NCBI GenBank assembly: GCA_021151525.1
Contig: JAGKXD010000008.1
Coordinates: 6,218 to 70,217, forward strand
Direction of reading: 5' to 3'
From: Cellvibrionaceae bacterium
GTDB taxonomy: Bacteria; Pseudomonadota; Gammaproteobacteria; Pseudomonadales; Cellvibrionaceae
Length of the DNA: 64,000 nucleotides
A program made the position numbers and the translations under genes. The notes under the pieces are model-generated. The model worked only from the letters and a program-made list of their open reading frames with translations. It ran no database searches and was not told where the DNA came from. Below, in pieces: positions 42,925 through 50,949 of the stretch (positions are counted from its first letter, which is position 1; each line of letters starts with the position of its first letter).

Positions 42925-43961
42925 CTATTATCGCTTGCAGATTCTAATTTGATGCCATTGAGTGTATTGAGTGAGCCTGTAGCTTTTTCGATTAGCTGAT
43001 CGCCTTCCTGATCAACAAAAAACACTGCGATGCCATATTCGTCAGCGACTTTTGTGCCGGCATCGCTGCCTAGACACAGGAGTGCGGTTGACCAAGCGTC
43101 AGCCATTGTGGAGTCAGCGAGAAATGCGCTAGCGAGTACTGTTTTGTGTTCAATGGGTTTGCCTGTGCGTCCATCCAAAATATGGCTGTAGCGTTTACCC
43201 TTGCTATCGAAGAAGTGATGATAGGTTCCCGATGGCATGAGCGACATAGGTTCACCGCTTTCAAAGACTGCAATTTTTTCTATTTTACGTTCGGTAGAAA
43301 TAGGTTTTTCCATAGCGATACGCCAAGGCGTGCCATCGCTTTTTTTTCCGCGTACTTTTAACTCTCCACCAATTTCAACAATATAATTTTGAGAACCGTG
43401 CTTTTCCAAAATATCTGCAATGCGCGCCACGCTATACCCTTGGCCAATGGATGATAAATCTACGCGCAGGTTGGGTATTTTTTTTTGTAGATGCTTGGCA
43501 TCTACAGTGATGAGTTTTTCCATACCGACGAGTTGCAGAGTTTGTTGTAGTTCATCATCACTGGGGAAGTGGAAAATATCTTTTTTAAATCCCCACAAAT
43601 CAAACAGTGGTTTAATGGTTAAATCGTAGCAGCCGTTGCTAGCTTTGCTTACACCGCGCGCCAGTTCAACAAGCTTGACAATTTCTTCATTTACCTCGTG
43701 AGGGTCGGTATCCAATTGGGCATTGAATAATTCGATGGTGGAGTCTTTGCGATAATTGGAAATAGATTCATCAATTCGTTTTAACTCAGTGTTGACTTCA
43801 AGGTTCACTGCATTTTTATCTTCTGGCTTGGGTAAGATAAAACTGAGGTGGTAGGTGGTGCCTTGCGCGAACCCTTCGATCTTGAGGGGCTCTGGTGTCT
43901 TGTTGCAGGCGGCTAACAAGCAAATGCTGAGGCTAATGACGAATGGCGAAAAGTGGCGCAT
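42915..43961 (-). CDS. apbE: FAD:protein FMN transferase, lipoprotein form
   Basis: This 348-aa protein has a lipoprotein signal (Leu-Leu-Ala-Ala-Cys, lipidated Cys near residue 19), placing it in the periplasm. It transfers FMN from FAD to Ser/Thr of target proteins. Family segments are Gly-Thr-Thr-Tyr-His-Leu-Ser-Phe, Tyr-Asp-Leu-Thr-Ile-Lys-Pro-Leu-Phe-Asp-Leu-Trp-Gly-Phe, Val-Asp-Leu-Ser-Ser-Ile-Gly-Gln-Gly-Tyr-Ser-Val, Val-Glu-Ile-Gly-Gly-Glu, and Tyr-Ser-His-Ile-Leu-Asp-Gly-Arg-Thr-Gly-Lys-Pro. The Ser-Gly-Thr-Tyr-His-His segment replaces the usual Ser-Gly-Asp-Tyr. No target protein is encoded next to it; a second apbE is at 55172-56059. Confidence 0.93.
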   Translation of the reverse strand: MRHFSPFVISLSICLLAACNKTPEPLKIEGFAQGTTYHLSFILPKPEDKNAVNLEVNTELKRIDESISNYRKDSTIELFNAQLDTDPHEVNEEIVKLVELARGVSKASNGCYDLTIKPLFDLWGFKKDIFHFPSDDELQQTLQLVGMEKLITVDAKHLQKKIPNLRVDLSSIGQGYSVARIADILEKHGSQNYIVEIGGELKVRGKKSDGTPWRIAMEKPISTERKIEKIAVFESGEPMSLMPSGTYHHFFDSKGKRYSHILDGRTGKPIEHKTVLASAFLADSTMADAWSTALLCLGSDAGTKVADEYGIAVFFVDQEGDQLIEKATGSLNTLNGIKLESASDNRPR

Positions 43962-44132
43962 TATAAAATCCGAATGAATATGTTTTGCAGTAGGGGTTCA
44001 TTATATCCCTATGCCAGTGGTCTGTGCGGGTATGATTGTGCAGTAATAATGCAAACACATCATGGTATAAAACCTGCATCTTAATTGTGTTTGTTCAATG
44101 AATATTAGCCGCTAACAGAAGGAGTCTTGTAC

Positions 44133-44696
44133 ATGTTGTACCCTGTCAATCAAATCAGCGCCAAATTATTGTTAGAGTTCTCTCAAAAGATGTGGCTTGA
44201 AAATAATGCCTCCGCAGGGCTTGCTGATCATCAACGCTATTTAATGATGCACGATTTATACATTAAGGCACGCAGCTACAGCATTATAAATAAGGTGGCC
44301 TTTTGGTTTGCCTTATTGTTGGGAATTGCCGTGGTGGTTTGGCCATCCTTCGCTGTTATCTCGCAAGATTTTGGTTGGCAAAAAGAGTTTTTAAAATCGG
44401 CAATAGTACAAACTACGGTAACCGCTTTTGCGGGTTTAGCTTTTTCGATTTATACACACTACAAAAAGCGTCAGGTCTACGTTGAAAATTTAATGCGCTC
44501 AATTGTCTATGCTCCCACCTGGGATATTGCAGTAGTGGAGCATGTGTTAAAAGAGATGGAGCGTATTGATTCCGGATTTGGATTTGCACAAGCGGTGGTA
44601 AAAGCACCCGCTGAAAAAGATACAAAAGTAAAGACAATGCAAGCTGATAAAAAATCTGAGCAAACAAAAGTTAATAGTAATTCTGAAGAAGGGTAG
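44133..44696 (+). CDS. two-helix membrane protein of unknown function (SLATT-like layout)
   Basis: This 187-aa protein starts at ATG 44133, 7 bp after AAGGAGT. A helical N-terminal part of about 50 residues precedes two close membrane helices (about 52-75 and 90-110) and a cytoplasmic helical region (to about 150). A Lys/Glu/Ser-rich tail ends the protein. The layout of a membrane hairpin with flanking helices resembles SLATT/DUF4231 proteins, but I do not recognise a firm signature. It is 6 bp upstream of the SulP gene, so they are co-transcribed and may act together. Confidence 0.55.
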   Translation: MLYPVNQISAKLLLEFSQKMWLENNASAGLADHQRYLMMHDLYIKARSYSIINKVAFWFALLLGIAVVVWPSFAVISQDFGWQKEFLKSAIVQTTVTAFAGLAFSIYTHYKKRQVYVENLMRSIVYAPTWDIAVVEHVLKEMERIDSGFGFAQAVVKAPAEKDTKVKTMQADKKSEQTKVNSNSEEG

Positions 44697-44702
44697 GGCA
44701 CT

Positions 44703-46412
44703 ATGCCGCATCGCTCACATTTATTTTCACTGCGTTTCTGTCATGCGCTACGTGAAGCGTGTTTTCTTGAGAAATATAATCGGCAACGATTTGTGCGCGA
44801 TTTATTGGCGGGTATTACTGTCGGCATTATCGCTATACCGCTCGCGATGGCTCTGGCAATTGCGAGCGGCGTACCGCCGCAATATGGCTTATACACTGCC
44901 ATCATCGCCGGATTTTTAATTCCCCTTGCAGGCGGTTCACGCTACAACATTTCTGGGCCAACGGCAGCCTTTGTAGTGGTGTTATTTCCTATTGCACAAA
45001 AATATGGTTTTGGTGGCTTATTGGTGGCAAGTTGCTTGGCTGGCGTTATTTTGGTGATTATGGCGCTCATGCGTTTGGGGCGTTTAATTGAATATATTCC
45101 AGAGCCTGTAACCTTGGGGTTTACCGGTGGTATTGCTGTGGTGCTAATTACACTGCAAATAAAAGATTTTTTTGGTTTACAGATTAATCAATTGCCGGAG
45201 CATTTTGTTGATAAGAGTGTGGTTCTCTTGAGTCATTTATCGCACATGCAATTACCTAGTTTTATCATTGCCGCATTGACTTTGTTCGTCATGTTAGTGT
45301 GGCCGCGCTTTAAAACGCCCGTGCCTCCGCATTTGCCGGCCATTATTATTGGTACGCTCGCAGCAATTATTTTTGCTAAACAGGGTTGGGTAGTCGATAC
45401 CATCGGCTCACGTTTTCATTATGTATTGGCTAATGGCGCTCAAGGGCAAGGAATTCCACCGGAGCTTCCTGCGTTTGAATGGCCGTGGTTACGTGTTGGT
45501 GCCGATGGTATTCGATTGGTGTGGAGCTGGCATCTTGCACAAGAACTATTAACCGCCGCATTTGCAATTGCGATGTTGGGGGCCATTGAATCGCTGCTTT
45601 GCGCGGTGATTTTAGATCAAGTATCGGGCAAGCATCACAGCGCCAACAGTGAATTATTGGGGCAGGGAATTGGCAACATAGTTGCGCCCTTTTTTGGTGG
45701 TATAAGCGCAACAGCGGCTATTGCGCGTAGCAGTGCAAATTTTAAAGCGGGAGCAGAATCGCCGGTGGCGTCCATGATTCATGCGTTGGTTGTTTTACTT
45801 GGATTGATCGCACTGGCACCGCTTATGGCTTATGTGCCTATGGCGGTAATGGCTGCGCTTTTGGTGATGGTCGCTTGGGGAATGAGTGAGGCTCATAAAG
45901 CTGTGCACTTATGTAAAACGGCACCGCGAGGTGACGTGTTGGTTTTGCTCACCTGTTTTTCGTTGACGGTGCTATTTGATATGGTAATTGCGATTACGGT
46001 AGGAATTGTATTGGCCGCTTTGCTATTCGTAAAAGAAATTGCTTCAACAATACAGCTCATAGAAATTACGCGCGAAGATCTTCCACCCCATTGGCGCGTG
46101 TTTAAAATAAATGGCCCTTTATTTTTTGCCGCAGCAGACCGAATTTTCGGTGAGCTTTCAATAAAAACAGAAGCAAACCATCATATTATTCTGCAAATGG
46201 ATAGTGTAACTATGATAGATGCTGGTGGTTTAGCTGCCTTGCGCAAACTCATGGGGCAGTGCGATAAAAATAAAACGCATATAGCGCTGACCAATATACA
46301 GCGGCAACCGCTTAAAACTCTATTGCGAGCAAAACTAAAGCCCGATGAAACTCTTTTGGAGTTTTATGCTTCATTGGATGAGGCGCTACAGCATGCAAAA
46401 AAATCTGCTTGA
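44703..46412 (+). CDS. SulP family anion permease with C-terminal STAS domain
   Basis: This 569-aa permease has 10-14 hydrophobic segments beginning Asp-Leu-Leu-Ala-Gly-Ile-Thr-Val-Gly-Ile-Ile-Ala-Ile-Pro-Leu-Ala-Met-Ala. Other family hallmarks are Gly-Leu-Tyr-Thr-Ala-Ile-Ile-Ala-Gly-Phe and Ser-Gly-Pro-Thr-Ala-Ala-Phe. The cytoplasmic STAS domain (about 450-565) has Val-Thr-Met-Ile-Asp-Ala-Gly-Gly-Leu-Ala-Ala-Leu. Substrates in the family include sulfate, bicarbonate and C4-dicarboxylates; this one cannot be assigned. Confidence 0.93.
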   Translation: MPHRSHLFSLRFCHALREACFLEKYNRQRFVRDLLAGITVGIIAIPLAMALAIASGVPPQYGLYTAIIAGFLIPLAGGSRYNISGPTAAFVVVLFPIAQKYGFGGLLVASCLAGVILVIMALMRLGRLIEYIPEPVTLGFTGGIAVVLITLQIKDFFGLQINQLPEHFVDKSVVLLSHLSHMQLPSFIIAALTLFVMLVWPRFKTPVPPHLPAIIIGTLAAIIFAKQGWVVDTIGSRFHYVLANGAQGQGIPPELPAFEWPWLRVGADGIRLVWSWHLAQELLTAAFAIAMLGAIESLLCAVILDQVSGKHHSANSELLGQGIGNIVAPFFGGISATAAIARSSANFKAGAESPVASMIHALVVLLGLIALAPLMAYVPMAVMAALLVMVAWGMSEAHKAVHLCKTAPRGDVLVLLTCFSLTVLFDMVIAITVGIVLAALLFVKEIASTIQLIEITREDLPPHWRVFKINGPLFFAAADRIFGELSIKTEANHHIILQMDSVTMIDAGGLAALRKLMGQCDKNKTHIALTNIQRQPLKTLLRAKLKPDETLLEFYASLDEALQHAKKSA

Positions 46413-46607
46413 ATTAGTTTTTCGGGAGATGGTTGCGTTTTAATTGTTTTGTTTAAAAAATAGTCTGCATGATGGTGTTGATGTTTCTTTTTGTGACATT
46501 TATTTTTTCAGTTGACTGAAATTATGCAAATTTAAACGAAAGTGACTACACTTCCGTGGCTTCTCCATGTAGGAGGGGCGATATTAAAAATTTCTAAAAG
46601 GAAGATC

Positions 46608-46973
46608 ATGATGAAAGTTCGTTTATGCGCTGTTGCATTGATTTCAATCGCTATGTTCTCTGGTTGCGCTTCTATAGTGAATGATAAAAACCAAAAAATT
46701 AGTGTTTCCGCCTCAAATGGCCAACAAATTAAAGGTAGCGTTGATGGCGTTGCTTTTTCTGGTCCAGGTGTTGTTGAGGTTGCCAGAGCTAATGTTGATA
46801 AAACAATTGTAATTGATAACCCTGAATGTGCTAATTCAATGCCGCTTAATAAATCAGTTGACCCAATCTTTTTTGGCAACATTTTGATTGGTGGTTTGCT
46901 GGGCTCAACAACAGATGCTACAACAGAAAAAATGTGGAAGTATCAAGAAAAAGTAGTTGTTTCTTGTAAGTAA
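46608..46973 (+). CDS. small outer-membrane-type lipoprotein
   Basis: This protein has about 121 aa from ATG 46608 (or 46611) behind AAAAGGAAG. The lipobox is Phe-Ser-Gly-Cys. The mature part opens Ala-Ser-Ile-Val-Asn-Asp-Lys-Asn-Gln-Lys-Ile-Ser-Val and ends with Phe-Phe-Gly-Asn-Ile-Leu-Ile-Gly-Gly-Leu-Leu-Gly-Ser-Thr-Thr-Asp-Ala-Thr, a pattern I know from a widespread family of small uncharacterised lipoproteins. Its TAA overlaps the ATG of the next gene (TAATG), suggesting coupled translation. Confidence 0.78.
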   Translation: MMKVRLCAVALISIAMFSGCASIVNDKNQKISVSASNGQQIKGSVDGVAFSGPGVVEVARANVDKTIVIDNPECANSMPLNKSVDPIFFGNILIGGLLGSTTDATTEKMWKYQEKVVVSCK

Positions 46974-48829
46974 TGACTAGATTATTTCCAATTAAAGGAA
47001 GCCGTATGGCTTCCTTTTTTGTTTATGTAGCTTTAGCGCTCTGTACCAGCTTATTCTGTATTGGCGTTGCTCAAGCACATTCCGAATCTCCGCACGAATC
47101 AACGTCCAATTTTGCGTTGGCGCAGGATCCCGTTTGGATGTCGCTATTGCATTACAGCCATGGCCGCACCCATATCACAGATCCGAATTTCATTCTATCG
47201 CACAATAATTTTTCCTTGTCTGCCGAGCTGCAAGCAACTATTAATGCTTTCTACTCAGACAATGCACAAGAAGTATTATGCCGATTTCCTGCGCGTTACT
47301 TTTGGTTGAAACAACATGTGACCTTACCATCACTCAGTTATGAGCTGTGTGTTGATTTGAAAGAGTTTGAAACGCGGGCACCTGCGGATAAAGTTTCTGT
47401 TGTATATGTATCTGAAAATGTTGCACAACCGTCCAGCATGATGGGACATTTATTTTTAAAAGTATCGGGCGTCAATATAGAGTCGCAGTCAGTTGAACAC
47501 GCCATTTCTTTTTATACAGATGCAAAGACAATTAATGTTCCCAAACTTATCTATGAAAGTACTATAAAGGGCAAAAAAGGCTTTTTTACGCTGACGCCCT
47601 ATTCTGAAAAAGTGAACTCCTACGTGCATGATGAGCAACGCAACCTTTGGGAATTGGAATTGCAGTTAACGGACGAGCAGCGTCGTTTGGTGCAGTTGCA
47701 TTTGTACGAGCTAAAGCAAACAGAATTCAAATACTTTTTCCAAAGCTACAATTGCGCGACTGTTATCAACTTTATTGTCTCTTTGGCCATGCCCGAATTG
47801 CGAGAAGGCGAAGGTGTTTGGGTTACGCCGCTGGATATTGCAAAAAAAATTAACCAATCCCAAAAAGTAATTTCCACCCAAGTCCAAACATCTAGCCCTT
47901 GGCGGCTTCGCATGTTGCAAACTCAGTTGCCGAATAGCCTAACTCAAAAAATAGGAGCCTCAGTGGATCGTGGTGCTGAACAATTACCCACCACAGATTC
48001 CGAGCGTCAGGCGTTTTTAAGTCTTGAATTTGCGCGATCATACAACGATTACCGCTTCGAGAAAAAACTTATTGATGTTACTGAGTGGAATATAACGAAC
48101 AAAAATATCGCTAAGGCAAATAATTTAGAGGGCCAGTTTGCCTTTGATTTGAGTGAATATAAAAATCCACTTAAAACTCAGCCGGATTCTCAGTTTTGGA
48201 TTGGTGTGGTAAATCAAACCGACAATTGGTATTTGCGAACGGGCATTATGCCTGCGTCTCATTCACTTGAGGATGATAACCGCCAGTATTTCGGAGAAAC
48301 CGGTTTGCACTTGGCGTCATTAAGCGTGCTAACGAATTTGGAAACGGGTAAAGCCAAACTGGAAAGTTTTGAACTCTATTCCGCTGAGTCGATTGTTCCT
48401 TATAATAAATTTACGGGCGGAATGTCGGGCAGGTTTGCTATAGGAATCGCGCCTGTTTACAACCAAAGCATGACATTAAATCAGCAGGCGTACATTAAGG
48501 GTTCGCTGGGTTTTTCTTATAGTTTAAGTGAAGATTTAGATGTTTATACGCTACTAGGGTGTGGATTAGGGTTTGCAAATGGTAGGGCTTATATGCTTGC
48601 AACACCAGAAGTAGGTGTGGTGGTGCGGGAGGTTTTTGATATGAAAACTATGCTTTCTGTTTCGCAAGCCTACAATAATTTAGCTGAAAGAAATCGCCTC
48701 AATGAGTTTTCATTCACTCAAGCAAAATACCTTCCCCATGACTACGCATTATTTTTTCATTTAAAAAGAAGTAGTTCAGAAACGCAAATTGCTAATCATT
48801 ACGATGTCACGCTCAAAAAATATTTCTAG
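46973..48829 (+). CDS. DUF4105 envelope protein
   Basis: This 618-aa protein starts at ATG 46973, which shares a base with the upstream stop. That start gives a proper signal peptide (R3, K8 and R11 before the hydrophobic core, cleavage near Ala-Gln-Ala-His). A second ATG at 47006 has a better ribosome site but would leave an uncharged n-region. The DUF4105 core (about 130-290) includes Ser-Met-Met-Gly-His-Leu-Phe-Leu-Lys and Tyr-Phe-Phe-Gln-Ser-Tyr-Asn-Cys-Ala-Thr (candidate catalytic His and Cys). The C-terminal third is beta-rich and may be a barrel. A terminator-like hairpin lies within its first 16 codons. Confidence 0.85.
   Translation: MTRLFPIKGSRMASFFVYVALALCTSLFCIGVAQAHSESPHESTSNFALAQDPVWMSLLHYSHGRTHITDPNFILSHNNFSLSAELQATINAFYSDNAQEVLCRFPARYFWLKQHVTLPSLSYELCVDLKEFETRAPADKVSVVYVSENVAQPSSMMGHLFLKVSGVNIESQSVEHAISFYTDAKTINVPKLIYESTIKGKKGFFTLTPYSEKVNSYVHDEQRNLWELELQLTDEQRRLVQLHLYELKQTEFKYFFQSYNCATVINFIVSLAMPELREGEGVWVTPLDIAKKINQSQKVISTQVQTSSPWRLRMLQTQLPNSLTQKIGASVDRGAEQLPTTDSERQAFLSLEFARSYNDYRFEKKLIDVTEWNITNKNIAKANNLEGQFAFDLSEYKNPLKTQPDSQFWIGVVNQTDNWYLRTGIMPASHSLEDDNRQYFGETGLHLASLSVLTNLETGKAKLESFELYSAESIVPYNKFTGGMSGRFAIGIAPVYNQSMTLNQQAYIKGSLGFSYSLSEDLDVYTLLGCGLGFANGRAYMLATPEVGVVVREVFDMKTMLSVSQAYNNLAERNRLNEFSFTQAKYLPHDYALFFHLKRSSSETQIANHYDVTLKKYF
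46994..47020 (+). terminator. terminator-like hairpin inside the start region of the DUF4105 gene
   Basis: AAAGGAAGCC (46994-47003) pairs perfectly with GGCTTCCTTT (47008-47017) around the loop GTAT, followed by more T's to 47020. The 5' arm contains an AAAGGAA ribosome site, and the loop contains the first two bases of the alternative start ATG at 47006, whose last base is the first base of the 3' arm. It is therefore a classic intrinsic terminator and a ribosome-site mask at once. Confidence 0.75.
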
Positions 48830-48843
48830 TTTTTGAGCGTGAC
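48806..48843. terminator. 14-bp inverted repeat spanning the DUF4105 stop codon
   Basis: GTCACGCTCAAAAA and TTTTTGAGCGTGAC form a perfect 14-bp stem. The 10-nt loop holds the DUF4105 stop codon. It lies between the convergent DUF4105 and rdgC genes and probably marks both transcript ends. Confidence 0.55.
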
Positions 48844-48867
48844 AGGCGCGCCACTTTCGGTTGGTGT

Positions 48868-49776
48868 TTAAACCGGATCTGTTTCACCGCCAAATGCGGC
48901 TAAAAGGGCGGCAATAAAATTTTTCAACTCACCGGTCATAATTGCAAAGTCGGCATCGAATTGTTCAGCTTTGCTTTCTGGATTACGTTCGTTGGCTTTT
49001 TCGCTGATGACGTCATCAAACTTTAAGCGCTTAACCGCGAGTTGATCGTCCAATACGCAGTGAATCGATTCTTTCCATGTTACGGCGAGCTTGTTGACGA
49101 ACATGCCACTGTTTAAGTGACCGTGAACTTCATCTGCCGTTAAATCTTGCTTTTTACAGCGAATGACGCGTTCATCTTTGCCGGCGTGCAACTCGCATTC
49201 TTCACCTAGTTCAAAATCGTGCGTCAGTTTTCCGGTTTGTACCCAGTGTGTCATCACTTGTGTGGGAATATTTTTGGCACTGATGGGAATGCAGCGCAAA
49301 CTTCCCAAGGCTTCGCGTAATTTGCTGAGTAAATCTTCGGCGCGTTTTGCTGAAGATGAATTCACCACAATTAATTTTTCTTGCGGTGCAATGTAGGCAA
49401 AATCCAGCGACGATTTTGCGAATGCTTTGGGCATAAGCGAAAAAATAATTTCATCTTTTAATGTCTGGCGCTCTTTACGGCCCACGCTGCGCGATTCGGC
49501 TTCACTCAGTGCCAGCACTTTTTCTTCCAGATGTTCGTTCACCACGGCAGACGGCAGAATTTTTTCCTGCTTTTTGGCGCAAATCATAATGTAGCCGTTG
49601 GTGACGTGAATAAATTCACTGCCGTGTCGGCCAAGTGGTTCGATAAATCCATAACGTAGTGGATCGAGGCTACCGCAGGGGTTAAAGCAATGGGCTTCAA
49701 GGGCTTCGTTGAGTTGCTCGGGAGTGTGTTCCCAGTTTTCGGTTAAACGGTATAGGCGGAGATTTTTGAACCACAT
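48868..49776 (-). CDS. rdgC: recombination-associated protein RdgC
   Basis: This 302-aa protein starts at ATG 49776 with the standard Met-Trp-Phe-Lys-Asn-Leu-Arg-Leu-Tyr-Arg-Leu; a longer frame upstream enters the dispersed repeat. RdgC forms a ring-shaped DNA-binding dimer that limits RecA action. Recognisable segments are Arg-Tyr-Gly-Phe-Ile-Glu-Pro-Leu-Gly, Lys-Gln-Glu-Lys-Ile-Leu-Pro, Gly-Arg-Lys-Glu and Leu-Met-Pro-Lys-Ala-Phe. Length equals the E. coli protein (303 aa). Confidence 0.95.
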   Translation of the reverse strand: MWFKNLRLYRLTENWEHTPEQLNEALEAHCFNPCGSLDPLRYGFIEPLGRHGSEFIHVTNGYIMICAKKQEKILPSAVVNEHLEEKVLALSEAESRSVGRKERQTLKDEIIFSLMPKAFAKSSLDFAYIAPQEKLIVVNSSSAKRAEDLLSKLREALGSLRCIPISAKNIPTQVMTHWVQTGKLTHDFELGEECELHAGKDERVIRCKKQDLTADEVHGHLNSGMFVNKLAVTWKESIHCVLDDQLAVKRLKFDDVISEKANERNPESKAEQFDADFAIMTGELKNFIAALLAAFGGETDPV

Positions 49777-49855
49777 GTAAATTATTCCGGGGAAATCTTG
49801 AATGTTGGTATTTTGATTTTTATACGCGGCGCTTTTATTTTGTGGCACCAGCGGG

Positions 49856-50138
49856 TCCCCTGCGAGTTCCCCGAGCATTGGAAGAAAGTTGCCGTAAAAC
49901 AAACAGGATGTTTGTTTTAGTGACGATGCGACATGGATGTCGCACCGGAACGACGGCAAATTTCTGAAACGCGCAGGAAACAGGAACGAGAGGGGTGTCT
50001 TTTCTTTTGGTTACTTTTGTTCATGAAAGCCTTCCATGGCTTTCACCCCTTCGGGGCAGCTTCGCTGTGCAAAATTACAATCCTGTAATTTTGTGGACAA
50101 GCAACGAAAAGTGACTCGCCAAGAGGCGAAAGAAATTT
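49856..50138 (+). repeat. hairpin-rich dispersed repeat, copy B
   Basis: About 283 bp matching 33448-33727 in inverted orientation. Hairpins in order are AAAACAAACA/TGTTTGTTTT, TGCGACAT/ATGTCGCA, GAAAGCC/GGCTTTC, CCCC/GGGG and AAAATTACA/TGTAATTTT (50070-50093). Relative to copy A, the last stem differs by a paired A-T to G-C change, and the CCCC/GGGG stem has gained one C and one G together. It occupies most of the 494-bp gap between rdgC and fklB. Confidence 0.85.
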
Positions 50139-50270
50139 TAAATAAGAACGACAAAAACAAGAGCTGGATTACTCGCTTCGCTCGCCCTGCGGGCCAACCT
50201 TCGGTTGTTCAAAGCACTTTGTGCTTTAGTCCCGCTTACGCGAGGATGACGACTCCCGAGTTGGGCTTGG
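50139..50270. repeat. run of small GC-rich hairpins next to repeat B
   Basis: CCC/GGG, CAACC/GGTTG and AAAGCAC/GTGCTTT stems follow one another in about 70 bp. Such strings are typical of interspersed non-coding repeats; the last stem lies about 40 bp past the fklB end on the minus strand and may help terminate it. Confidence 0.45.
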
Positions 50271-50891
50271 TTATCCAACAATCTCCAACAACTCCACATC
50301 AAAAATCAACGCCGAGTATGGCGCGATAGTTGGGCCTGCACCGCGCTCACCGTAGGCGAGGTTGTGCGGGATGTACAAACGCCACTTGGAGCCTACAGGC
50401 ATCAACTGCAATGCTTCAGTCCAGCCAGCAATTACACCACCAACTGGGAAGTCGATGGGCTCGCCGCGTTGTACAGAGCTGTCGAACACAGTGCCGTCAA
50501 TCAGGGTGCCGTGGTAGTGGGTTTTAACGCGTGATTTCGCTGTTGGTTTTTCACCTGTGCCCGCAGTAATCACTTCATATTGCAAACCGGATGCAGTTAC
50601 CGTGATACCTTCTTTCTTAGCGTTTTCAGCTAGGAAGAGTTCGCCAACTTTTGCTTGGGCTTTGGCTTGTTGTTCCATTTTTTCTTGCATGCGGGTGCCT
50701 ATAGTGCGGAAGGCTTCTTCCAGCTCTGGGCGGGGCACTTGGCTGTCTTTACCACGCAATGCATCCAATACGCCTTGGGCTACAGCATCGGCATCTACGC
50801 CATCAAATGGATTGGAGGCTAGTTGGTCGCCCATTTGGCGACCAACGCCGTAAGAGGCGCGCAGTTCGATAGTGTTGTACTTGTCTGACAT
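50271..50891 (-). CDS. fklB: FKBP-type peptidyl-prolyl cis-trans isomerase (FklB-like)
   Basis: This 206-aa protein has the same length as E. coli FklB. A helical dimerisation domain (about 1-85) precedes the FKBP domain, with Thr-Ala-Ser-Gly-Leu-Gln-Tyr-Glu-Val, Val-His-Tyr-His-Gly-Thr-Leu-like Lys-Thr-His-Tyr-His-Gly-Thr-Leu, Phe-Asp-Ser-Ser, Pro-Val-Gly-Ser-Lys-Trp and Ile-Pro-His-Asn-Leu-Ala-Tyr-Gly-Glu-Arg-Gly-Ala. There is no signal peptide, so it is cytoplasmic, unlike FkpA. Confidence 0.93.
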   Translation of the reverse strand: MSDKYNTIELRASYGVGRQMGDQLASNPFDGVDADAVAQGVLDALRGKDSQVPRPELEEAFRTIGTRMQEKMEQQAKAQAKVGELFLAENAKKEGITVTASGLQYEVITAGTGEKPTAKSRVKTHYHGTLIDGTVFDSSVQRGEPIDFPVGGVIAGWTEALQLMPVGSKWRLYIPHNLAYGERGAGPTIAPYSALIFDVELLEIVG

Positions 50892-50949
50892 GGGAAATCT
50901 CTTTGATCGTTTAAATAGGGTTGGATAAAAAGGTCGCGAATTCTACCAG

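Noticed and set aside
50036..50329. 97-codon open frame in and after repeat copy B
   Set aside because: The matching frame in repeat copy A is shifted by a one-base difference, so there is no sign of protein-level conservation.
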